DNA of 9,019 nt from NCBI GenBank assembly GCA_030671645.1, contig DAOVHV010000028.1, positions 1 to 9,019 on the forward strand, given 5' to 3'. This DNA is from a bacterium. Its GTDB lineage: Bacteria; Bipolaricaulota; Bipolaricaulia; UBA7950; UBA9294. Positions 1 through 4,938 of the stretch are shown here, one piece after another. Position 1 is the stretch's first letter. Each line of letters starts with the position of its first letter. The translations under genes and the position numbers were made by a program. The notes beneath the pieces were generated by a model. It searched no databases. It worked only from the letters and a program-made list of their open reading frames with translations, and was not told the origin of the DNA.

Positions 1-437
1 AGCACGTTGATCATGACATCCGGTATGGCATGGGCGACCAACTGCTCGAGTAGAGTGGAGTCATTCACCGTGCGTGACATGAGCTGCCCGGTCTGCTTGT
101 CCTCGTAGAAGCGCAGCGAAAGGCGTTGCAGGTGCCGATAGACCTCGTTTCTGACATCGGCCACCACGTGCCAGCCGGCCACGTGGGCCGAGTAGCTCCG
201 GACGAATCGCATCACTGCCCGGATGAAGTAAACCCCCAACGCCAGCAGGGCCAGCCGCGCGAGCAAGGCCATGGTCTCCGGACCTGCCTCAGGGTCCGTG
301 ACAGCCGAGATCATCGCCCTCACCAACCAAGGGCCGAGTAACTGAATGCCCACGAGGACCAACATGCTACCCATCGTCAGCGCAAGTGGTATTTTGTAGC
401 GCTTTACGTGGCGGAGCATCGACCGCAGCGATTTCAA
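1..437 (-). CDS. ABC exporter (MsbA/LmrA-type), N-terminal part of the transmembrane domain, partial
   Basis: The gene runs off the left edge, so only about 145 N-terminal residues are visible. They match the start of a type IV (MsbA/LmrA-like) ABC exporter subunit: a short basic N-terminus (MLRHVKRYK), TM1 around residues 17-37 ending in GPWLVR, TM2 around 58-77, then the intracellular-loop helix with RNEVYRHLQRLSLRFYED followed by KQTGQLMSRTVND. That last segment corresponds to the family pattern of a Phe-Phe/Tyr-Asp/Glu, Thr-Gly, Ser-Arg, Asn-Asp coupling helix. The nucleotide-binding domain would lie outside the window. I chose TTG at 437 because a GGAGAAG Shine-Dalgarno sits 7 nt upstream and an in-frame TAA lies just before it. 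The alternative is ATG at 419, which has no good ribosome site. The gene is divergent from the secreted protein at 892. Substrate unknown; such exporters move lipids, drugs or peptides. Confident of family, less so of the exact start. Confidence 0.9.
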   Translation of the reverse strand, partial: MKSLRSMLRHVKRYKIPLALTMGSMLVLVGIQLLGPWLVRAMISAVTDPEAGPETMALLARLALLALGVYFIRAVMRFVRSYSAHVAGWHVVADVRNEVYRHLQRLSLRFYEDKQTGQLMSRTVNDSTLLEQLVAHAIPDVMINV

Positions 438-891
438 GTTCTCACTTCTCCATTCTTACTTCTTACCTGCAACGTCGGCCGCTTTGGAAGCTGCGGCATC
501 ATCTCTCCCCTTACCCAAACACGAATCTTACACCAGAGCAAGTCCACTCCGCAGGTGCAGGGGGCCAATGAAGAGTTGGCGATGCTGCTCCGCTGCTCGG
601 TGGGTTCTTGGAGTTTGTCGAGTTCGTTGGATCCAGTCCATGGTCTGTAGTGCGAAGTCCAAGGACCTCGGTTTGTTGAGTTCTTAGAGCTCGTGGGGGC
701 CAGTTCACAATCCAAACACGCCGCCGAATTGCCAAACGTCCCCAATCTGTGGTAGGGATTGCGAACTGCTTGACCGATACCGAGCAGTTCGCTGCATGCG
801 CACCTGTGTGGCTCTATCGATGACGTTGCCATGTTGACCTGGTGCGTTCGCTTGTGATAGGCATAGATCTGCTTCTTGGGAGGTGCTGGGC
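438..891. other. Gene-free divergent spacer with degenerate low-complexity tracts
   Basis: This 454-bp spacer separates the ABC exporter start from the secreted-protein start. Open frames here overlap on both strands, lack ribosome sites and translate to Ser/Pro/Arg-rich sequence without domains, so I call no gene. Visible contents are: a purine-rich tract on the minus strand at about 438-466 (AAGAAGT/GAGAAGT variants) that supplies the exporter's ribosome site; two degenerate GAGTT/GTTG-rich blocks at about 602-631 and 668-697; a stretch between them built on GTCC/GGTC; and a perfect inverted repeat at 761-792, listed separately. Promoters for both genes must lie here. The best weak candidate for the plus gene is TTGACC at 834-839 with GATAGG at 856-861 after a TG-containing 16-bp spacer. 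Confidence 0.55.
761..792. repeat. Perfect 10-bp inverted repeat upstream of the secreted-protein gene
   Basis: GCGAACTGCT at 761-770 is exactly complementary to AGCAGTTCGC at 783-792, with a 12-nt spacer. The arm centres are 22 bp apart, about two helical turns, and the element lies 100 bp upstream of the ATG at 892. It could be an operator for a dimeric regulator, or a hairpin if transcribed. There is no T-tract on either side, so it is not an obvious intrinsic terminator. The symmetry is seen directly; the function is inferred. Confidence 0.6.
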
Positions 892-1992
892 ATGATCAGT
901 AGATGGGGATGGATTTTCCTTGTGCTTTCCTGCCTTCTCTTGCTTTCTGCGACCGGTACGGTCGCCGTCGATATCGAGGAGGCACTCAAGGATGTACCAC
1001 AGGAGATCCTTGACGTGATTGATGCAACTCAAGGCCCTTTGAGCGAAGGGGCGTTCCTGATCATCGGAAGGGTCAGCTTCTCCGACGGTCGGTCGATCGA
1101 AGGTGGCGACTGCCCCGAGGTGTACGTGGCCTTCCTACGAGGCATCGACGTTTCATTGGCCGTCTATTCCGGAGGATGGTTCGCCACCGAAAGGGCCATC
1201 GACCCGTACTACGCGGACGGTGGTGTCCTCAAGCTCCGAGCCACAGGCCATCAGCCGGTGGATGTCCCGATCACGGCTAAGGAGCCGATCGTCTTCATTG
1301 AAGAGGTCGCTCTCTTGCCAGATGACGAACATGTCATCTCGGGCATCGCATACGATGCCGAGGGCCTTCCTATCTCCGGGTTGACTGTAGATCTCACTTA
1401 CCCGATGTCGTCGTACTGCTATGAGCCACTTCAGTCGACGGTCACTGATGATGCGGGGACCTTCAAGTTCTCGTCCCTCTCATCGGCCGAACACCAGGTT
1501 ACGCTTGGCGCTCCGCACGGATACGTGGCGGCATGGCTCGATGTCACACCTCACAATCCGGAAATCGATGAAGTGGTGGAGCTAACCATGCATCGCAAGC
1601 TGCAGATCGCCATCGACTTCGTCTACCAGCCTAATGGAACTCGTGTGCTGACTGGTCCTGACGTGATCACAGGGACAGCGGCATGGGAGGCCTGGGTGCA
1701 AGGTTTCGATTTTGAAGACGGCGGCCCGGAATACTACGAGCAGGAAGACTTGCGGGATTTGGAGCTGAATCAAGATGACGGCGAGTTGTACTTCCGGACC
1801 TTCTACGTCACTGGAGAGAATGGGTTCTACCGTGTATCCGACGCCAGCTTCGATGACGTTGTCGAAGCAGCTGAATCCGTATACGGTATCAGTCGAACGC
1901 TGTGCGTCGTCGGTGGCGTGTATGTCGTCCGCACCTACTCGGAGAATCACTACGCGAAGTTCATCGTCCGAGCTATCGAGCCGGTGCCGTAG
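892..1992 (+). CDS. Secreted protein with carboxypeptidase-regulatory-like (transthyretin-like) domains, function unknown
   Basis: The 366-residue product begins with a clear Sec signal peptide: Arg at position 4, then a hydrophobic core to about residue 22, with likely cleavage near TGTVA. Residues about 148-212 read as a carboxypeptidase-regulatory-like beta-sandwich: VISGIAYDAEGLPISG, then TVTDDAGTFKFSSL, then QVTLGA. Residues about 55-128 (FLIIGRVSFSDGRSIEG onward) look like a second, more diverged copy. The remaining C-terminal third is acidic and aromatic and ends in a beta segment containing YVVRTYSENHYAKFIV. There is no catalytic signature, so an adhesive, binding or structural role outside the cytoplasm is inferred. 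I chose ATG 892 because GGAGG at 879-883 sits 8 nt before it; the in-frame GTG at 883 overlaps that ribosome site. A terminator follows at 2043-2083. The gene appears monocistronic. Confidence 0.82.
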   Translation: MISRWGWIFLVLSCLLLLSATGTVAVDIEEALKDVPQEILDVIDATQGPLSEGAFLIIGRVSFSDGRSIEGGDCPEVYVAFLRGIDVSLAVYSGGWFATERAIDPYYADGGVLKLRATGHQPVDVPITAKEPIVFIEEVALLPDDEHVISGIAYDAEGLPISGLTVDLTYPMSSYCYEPLQSTVTDDAGTFKFSSLSSAEHQVTLGAPHGYVAAWLDVTPHNPEIDEVVELTMHRKLQIAIDFVYQPNGTRVLTGPDVITGTAAWEAWVQGFDFEDGGPEYYEQEDLRDLELNQDDGELYFRTFYVTGENGFYRVSDASFDDVVEAAESVYGISRTLCVVGGVYVVRTYSENHYAKFIVRAIEPVP

Positions 1993-2018
1993 GAGTTCCC
2001 TTCGAGGCCCGAAACTCC
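1992..2018. repeat. Stem-loop beginning at the stop codon of the 892-1992 gene
   Basis: GGAGTT at 1992-1997 can pair with AACTCC at 2013-2018. An inner TTCG (2001-2004)/CGAA (2010-2013) stem is an alternative partner that shares one base with it. The first G of the outer stem is the last base of the TAG stop. It has no T-tract; the true terminator is probably the stronger hairpin 25 nt further on. Modest structure, noted because other genes in this window show the same placement. Confidence 0.4.
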
Positions 2019-2042
2019 ATCGATTCCAACGGCTCGACTGTC

Positions 2043-2083
2043 AAGCTGTGAGCGTGACCCGGGCAGTTTGCTCGCAGCTTTTT
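2043..2083 (+). terminator. Intrinsic terminator after the 892-1992 secreted-protein gene
   Basis: AAGCTGTGAGC (2043-2053) pairs with GCTCGCAGCTT (2070-2080), giving an 11-bp stem with one G-U wobble and a 16-nt loop. A run of five T at 2079-2083 follows immediately on the plus strand. It lies 50 nt after the stop of the upstream plus gene and before the convergent minus gene ends at 2131. The T-run supports plus-strand termination; the A's on the other side are too few to argue for efficient two-way use. Confidence 0.68.
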
Positions 2084-2130
2084 CCCCTTGTGCGCGGCCT
2101 CCACATCAGAGCGGCCTCCTATTCCGGGCA

Positions 2131-3186
2131 TCAATTGCCTGATTCCAGGGTCTCAAGAGGCCCTCCCTGTCCTGGAAACACACCGAACCAAAACGCGGCG
2201 CCTTCACGGAAGGGTTCAATCATCTCGAAGTTCTCAAAGGCAATGCCTCCAGGAATTGGCGACCGGCTTGCCCAGTATTCGGTACGGCCGTTGACGCATC
2301 CTCGTAGCAGCGGATGAGGATCCTCGGATCGCCACACTTGCGTTGCGACCTCGCCGTAGTACTTCCAACCGATGAAGGTACGGGGGGTATAGTCGGCATC
2401 CTCTGGGTGCTCTTCATTCGGTGTCGCTGCGAAGACGACGTGGCCTTCCGGAGTCATGATCAGATCGTCGAGACCGAAGCACACGCGAGGCGCAAAATCG
2501 GGGCCGTCAAACGCCGGCCAAAGTTCGAAGGCCGATCTTGTCCCGCCACGGAGATGAAGCGTTCTCAAGCGTGCGTAATTCCCCATCGTCGCCGTTACGA
2601 TGCAACTAGCCAGGGTCCTTGAGCCTTCCGTCGTAAACGCTGCGATCTCAATTTCGTACGGGCGATCGACACGAAAAGTGAGACGTAGCACAACCTTGGC
2701 ACCGCTTCGATAGGATTCGACATAGACATAGACGGTCAGGGTTTCAACGTCGCCGTCATGTCCGACAACGCCGCGGGCCGGCTCGGTCGGTTCGCGTGGA
2801 GTAGCATCGTCCGGTGAATCTGCGCTCCAGAAACGAAGGCCGTCAACTTCGTCGAGTTGGCTGAATTCCAGCTCGGAAAAGCTGCGGGTCATCGAGCCCT
2901 GGATCACGGGCTCGATGGCGATGTAGTTGAGCATCCGATCGTCGGCATGGCCCAGGTACGGTGAGTAGACACGCAGGAGGCCGCGTGGCCCCGTCATCGG
3001 CCACAGTCCAACGCGCAATCCTTCGGCATGCCCCCACACGGGTTGGGCAGGGTGTTCCGATGATGGGCGAACCCAGTACGGCCCGACCTCGGGGGGCGCC
3101 AAAGGCTTTTCAAGCGCCAGAGCGAGGTAGCCAGCGCAGACGATGCACGCACAAACAATCATCCTCATCCATCGGCTCAGTCCCAT
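2131..3186 (-). CDS. Secreted protein of unknown function (351 aa)
   Basis: I chose ATG 3186 because it begins a convincing signal peptide: MGLSRWMRMIV, a hydrophobic core, and cleavage near GYLALA at about residue 24. A GGGGAAGGA ribosome site lies 11 nt upstream. ATG 3168 or 3162 would also leave a short signal. The same frame is open to an ATG at 3345, but that extension (about 53 residues) has no signal or fold and would make the start codon overlap the divergent gene's start. The mature protein appears all-beta. It has a Gly/Pro-rich opening (GLRVGLWPMTGPRGLLRVYS), then LNYIAIEPVIQG, a middle TATMGNYARLRTLHLRGG, and a C-terminal SPIPGGIAFENFEMIEPF. These segments resemble, from memory, uncharacterised secreted proteins of environmental bacteria; a sugar-related role is possible but unproven. 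The gene converges on the 892-1992 gene. Confidence 0.8.
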   Translation of the reverse strand: MGLSRWMRMIVCACIVCAGYLALALEKPLAPPEVGPYWVRPSSEHPAQPVWGHAEGLRVGLWPMTGPRGLLRVYSPYLGHADDRMLNYIAIEPVIQGSMTRSFSELEFSQLDEVDGLRFWSADSPDDATPREPTEPARGVVGHDGDVETLTVYVYVESYRSGAKVVLRLTFRVDRPYEIEIAAFTTEGSRTLASCIVTATMGNYARLRTLHLRGGTRSAFELWPAFDGPDFAPRVCFGLDDLIMTPEGHVVFAATPNEEHPEDADYTPRTFIGWKYYGEVATQVWRSEDPHPLLRGCVNGRTEYWASRSPIPGGIAFENFEMIEPFREGAAFWFGVFPGQGGPLETLESGN

Positions 3187-3343
3187 TGGCAGCAATTTCC
3201 TTCCCCGACCGGCGTGGTTGTACTCATGCAGAACGAGCATAGCCGAGAAGAATCGTGAGAGGCCATTCTCGTCATTTGCGGCCGCACATTTCAGGTGCGC
3301 AATTTGAATCCACAAGCGGAGGCTGGATGACATAGAATGGTGC
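3187..3343. promoter_or_regulatory. Divergent promoter region between the unknown secreted protein and the dioxygenase-like gene
   Basis: This 157-bp spacer must carry the promoters of both divergent genes. It contains a 10-bp palindrome, TGCGGCCGCA, at 3277-3286. For the plus gene, TAGAAT at 3333-3338 is a reasonable -10 hexamer that would place the transcript start at or within a base of the ATG at 3344. No Shine-Dalgarno of normal strength and spacing precedes that ATG; GGATGA at 3325-3330 is 13 nt away. The message may therefore be leaderless. No -35 hexamer at standard spacing is obvious (TTGAAT at 3304-3309 is 23 bp away), so this is a weak call. Confidence 0.35.
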
Positions 3344-4531
3344 ATGTCTGATCAAACAAGCGCCAATTCGAAGATCTGTTTGGAATGCGGCAATCACGAC
3401 TTCCCCGATCACACAATGGTTTGCCCGGTGTGTGAAAGCAAGGGGGAATGCATCATCGATTTTCGAAACTCGGATGAGCGATTATTGCACGGAGCAGCGC
3501 GCTTGATAGAAGAACGAAGTCGAACAGGATTGGAGGGCTTGGTCGGCGGGCTTGAATTCATCGTCATCAACACCGAACCCGAACACCAGCGCGGGGCCGC
3601 GGAGGAGCTGCTCGCTCGTACAGGGTTGCACGTCGCGGATGCCTTCGAAGATTCAGTGTCGCGGACGGCTATCTTGCAGGCGCCGGGATCGGCGGATATG
3701 CTGATCACGTCTCGAAAGGACGCTTCTCCGTTCGCTTCCTTCACCGACTATCCCAAATCGCGGCATCTGCCCGCGACGCGCCTGGAGACGTTCGCTTTCT
3801 CATGTCGCGATGTGGCGGAATACACGCGAATCCAACGAGGCCGCGGCATCGAATTCATGACTGATGGCCCTATCAGCGGTCGGCAATTCAAGTTCATCCA
3901 AACAGTGCCATCGCCCTACACCGGCCTTTCTATCGGCCTAATCGAGAGATCGGGATCCGAGCATTCCTACCGCCTTCCCGAATCGGTCGATCTCGATTGG
4001 CACTTCGAGAAGCCGGCGTTGGCGTACCTTGGGAACATTGGCCGACTAGATCACACCGCCACCCGCGTTCGCGCCGAGGAACGCGACGAGGCCATCCTCG
4101 AATTCATCAATCTGACGAACTACAGGTTCGAGTTTGCCATCTACGTAAAGTCGTTCAACTCGATCACCAATGTGGCTCGGCTATCGGCGAACGACTTCGC
4201 GATGGTGTTCACGTCGGGCATCGCCCCGTTTGCGGACTTGAAGACATCCGGCCCCACCGAACGGTTCACCCACAACTACGGACCGAGGACTCATCACTTG
4301 GCCTGGGACACGAAAGACATCGATGAGGTGTTTGCCGGGTTGGTCGATGATGGGCAAGAGTTCTTGCTCGATCTGGTCGGCTCGCCGGACGAAGGACTGA
4401 AACAGACGTTCAGTGCCATGTCCCCGCACACCCTGCTGGTCAATGAGTACATCCATCGCTTCGGCGAATTCGACGGTTTCTTCACCAGGAGTAATGTCAC
4501 ACTGCTCACTGAGGCTACGGGAACTCAATAA
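3344..4531 (+). CDS. HPPD-like Fe(II) dioxygenase (VOC superfamily) with an N-terminal zinc ribbon
   Basis: The 395-residue product has two parts. Residues 12-30 form a four-cysteine zinc ribbon (CLEC, then CPVC; C12, C15, C27, C30). Residues about 65-390 match the two-half vicinal-oxygen-chelate fold of 4-hydroxyphenylpyruvate dioxygenase and hydroxymandelate synthase. The C-terminal half keeps the expected 2-His/1-Glu iron site: H237 in RLDHTATRV, H318 (or H317) in THHLAWDTKDI, and E368 in NEYIHRFGEFDGFF, followed by the family's C-terminal closing helix (SNVTLLTEA). The N-terminal half, including LETFAFSCRDVAEYT at about 147-161, lacks metal ligands, as usual. Known relatives convert 4-hydroxyphenylpyruvate to homogentisate in tyrosine breakdown. 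Here several flanking motifs diverge (for example THHLAW for the usual QHIAL) and no tyrosine-pathway gene lies nearby, so the substrate is open. The ribbon is not part of standard HPPD and suggests a protein, nucleic-acid or assembly role. Cytoplasmic; no signal peptide. Confidence 0.82.
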   Translation: MSDQTSANSKICLECGNHDFPDHTMVCPVCESKGECIIDFRNSDERLLHGAARLIEERSRTGLEGLVGGLEFIVINTEPEHQRGAAEELLARTGLHVADAFEDSVSRTAILQAPGSADMLITSRKDASPFASFTDYPKSRHLPATRLETFAFSCRDVAEYTRIQRGRGIEFMTDGPISGRQFKFIQTVPSPYTGLSIGLIERSGSEHSYRLPESVDLDWHFEKPALAYLGNIGRLDHTATRVRAEERDEAILEFINLTNYRFEFAIYVKSFNSITNVARLSANDFAMVFTSGIAPFADLKTSGPTERFTHNYGPRTHHLAWDTKDIDEVFAGLVDDGQEFLLDLVGSPDEGLKQTFSAMSPHTLLVNEYIHRFGEFDGFFTRSNVTLLTEATGTQ

Positions 4532-4552
4532 TGAGCAACAGCATTGAGTTCC
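4520..4552 (+). terminator. Terminator-like hairpin spanning the stop codon of the dioxygenase-like gene
   Basis: GGAACTCAAT (4520-4529) is exactly complementary to ATTGAGTTCC (4543-4552), giving a 10-bp stem with a 13-nt loop; a further G-U pair is possible outside. The TAA stop at 4529-4531 is inside the hairpin. Only three T follow (4553-4555), so it is a weak intrinsic terminator and may act together with the next hairpin at 4556. The last codons of the gene form the 5' arm. Confidence 0.5.
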
Positions 4553-4555
4553 TTT

Positions 4556-4576
4556 GAGTTTGGCAGAGCCAAACTC
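4556..4576. repeat. Perfect 9-bp hairpin with a 3-nt loop
   Basis: GAGTTTGGC (4556-4564) and GCCAAACTC (4568-4576) are exact complements separated by AGA. It starts three bases after the preceding hairpin, forming a tandem pair at the 3' end of the dioxygenase-like gene. No T-tract follows on plus, and on minus the sequence beyond it is AAAGG. It could be a 3'-end stabiliser or part of the palindromic repeat cluster that continues to about 4870. Confidence 0.6.
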
Positions 4577-4600
4577 TGGAAGCAGTTCACGAACAGCGGC

Positions 4601-4652
4601 AGAGTTGTGACTATGTCACAACTCCAAGGAACCCAGCTCCGCCGGGTTCCCG
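4601..4652. repeat. 52-nt palindromic element, copy 1
   Basis: The element consists of a perfect 10-bp hairpin (GAGTTGTGAC at 4602-4611, loop TAT, GTCACAACTC at 4615-4624) followed three bases later by a 7-bp hairpin (GGAACCC at 4628-4634, 9-nt loop, GGGTTCC at 4644-4650). A second copy, 141 bp downstream at 4742-4793, differs at one base only, in the triloop. Both arms are palindromic, so either strand would fold. It resembles bacterial REP/BIME-like intergenic elements in architecture, not in sequence that I recognise. Confidence 0.75.
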
Positions 4653-4663
4653 GTTGCTTGGGA

Positions 4664-4682
4664 GTTTCGGCGTTGCCGAAAC
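4664..4682. repeat. Perfect 8-bp hairpin between the two 52-nt copies
   Basis: GTTTCGGC (4664-4671) and GCCGAAAC (4675-4682) are exact complements with a GTT loop. It lies 12 nt after copy 1. A related but non-palindromic block, GGGCGTTTCAGCTTTG, follows near 4696, matching 13 of 16 bases of the sequence at 4660-4675. Same design as its neighbours: perfect stem, 3-nt loop, no T-tract. Confidence 0.6.
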
Positions 4683-4741
4683 ATCCTGGTGGGATGGGCG
4701 TTTCAGCTTTGGGAGAAGACTCGTAAGAGCAAGAAGCCTGG

Positions 4742-4793
4742 AGAGTTGTGACCATGTCACAACTCCAAGGAACCCAGCTCCGCCGGGTTCCCG
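4742..4793. repeat. 52-nt palindromic element, copy 2
   Basis: Identical to 4601-4652 except that the triloop of the first hairpin is CAT (4753-4755) instead of TAT. Stems are 4743-4752/4756-4765 and 4769-4775/4785-4791. The end of this copy merges into a short tract of GTTCCC units (4787-4792, 4795-4800, 4802-4807), which copy 1 lacks, so the flanks are unrelated and the duplicated block is well bounded. Confidence 0.75.
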
Positions 4794-4811
4794 AGTTCCC
4801 AGTTCCCCTAT

Positions 4812-4869
4812 AGCACAGAAGGATGATGCCGCGCGGAGTGACAAATCCCATCTGTGCTTGGTGTCACTC
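4812..4869. other. Two interlocked perfect 8-bp inverted repeats (pseudoknot topology)
   Basis: AGCACAGA (4812-4819) complements TCTGTGCT (4851-4858), and GAGTGACA (4836-4843) complements TGTCACTC (4862-4869). The arms alternate (A, B, A', B'), so both stems can form together only as a pseudoknot; otherwise they are mutually exclusive alternatives. The block ends 19 nt before the putative promoter of the GH99-like gene, so it would lie in that gene's leader only if transcription starts further upstream. The complementarity is seen directly; a functional RNA is conjecture. Confidence 0.4.
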
Positions 4870-4887
4870 GAATCTTCGTTTCACGAA

Positions 4888-4917
4888 TTGACGGAGCTTC
4901 TTCCCGTGTACTAGATT
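4888..4917 (+). promoter_or_regulatory. Candidate sigma-70-type promoter of the GH99-like gene
   Basis: TTGACG (4888-4893) matches five of six -35 consensus bases. TAGATT (4912-4917), four of six -10 bases, follows after an 18-bp spacer. Transcription would start near 4924, giving a leader of about 15 nt that just includes the AAGG ribosome site at 4927-4930 before the ATG at 4939. Consistent geometry makes this the most believable promoter in the window, but it is unverified. Confidence 0.42.
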
Positions 4918-4938
4918 GCTGCAAAGAAGGTGATATCC

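Larger units (their letters stand above)
4577..4887. other. Gene-free stretch carrying a palindrome-rich repeat cluster
   Basis: I see no credible gene between the dioxygenase-like gene and the GH99-like gene. The open frames on both strands repeat the same short peptides because they translate the duplicated palindromic element, and none has a ribosome site with a recognisable fold. The stretch holds two copies of a 52-nt element (listed separately), a perfect hairpin between them at 4664-4682, three GTTCCC units at 4787-4807, and two interlocked inverted repeats at 4812-4869. It ends in the promoter of the next gene. Confidence 0.6.

Noticed and set aside
434..832. A 132-aa minus-strand open frame in the left spacer, and several plus-strand frames there
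   Set aside because: No ribosome sites, no recognisable fold, Ser/Arg/Pro-rich translations, and the frames run through low-complexity tracts and the exporter's own ribosome site.
1775..2317. A 180-aa plus-strand open frame crossing the end of the 892-1992 gene
   Set aside because: It overlaps a well-supported gene in another frame, passes through the terminator, and has no domain or ribosome site.
3277..3286. 10-bp palindrome TGCGGCCGCA as an operator
   Set aside because: A short GC-rich palindrome is not unusual at this base composition, and it has no second copy nearby; noted only in the spacer entry.
3187..3345. N-terminal extension of the 2131-3186 gene to an ATG at 3345
   Set aside because: It would bury the signal peptide about 53 residues inside the protein, has no ribosome site, and its start codon would overlap the divergent gene's ATG at 3344.
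4601..4793. CRISPR-like array from the two 52-nt repeats
   Set aside because: Only two copies, an 89-bp interval that itself contains related palindromic sequence, and no cas gene.
4601..4793. Insertion sequence or MITE bounded by the repeats
   Set aside because: The copies are direct, not terminal inverted, there is no transposase, and I see no target-site duplication.
4525..4914. Open frames in the palindrome cluster with internally repeated peptides
   Set aside because: The peptide repeats simply translate the duplicated 52-nt DNA element, and frames on both strands do so equally.
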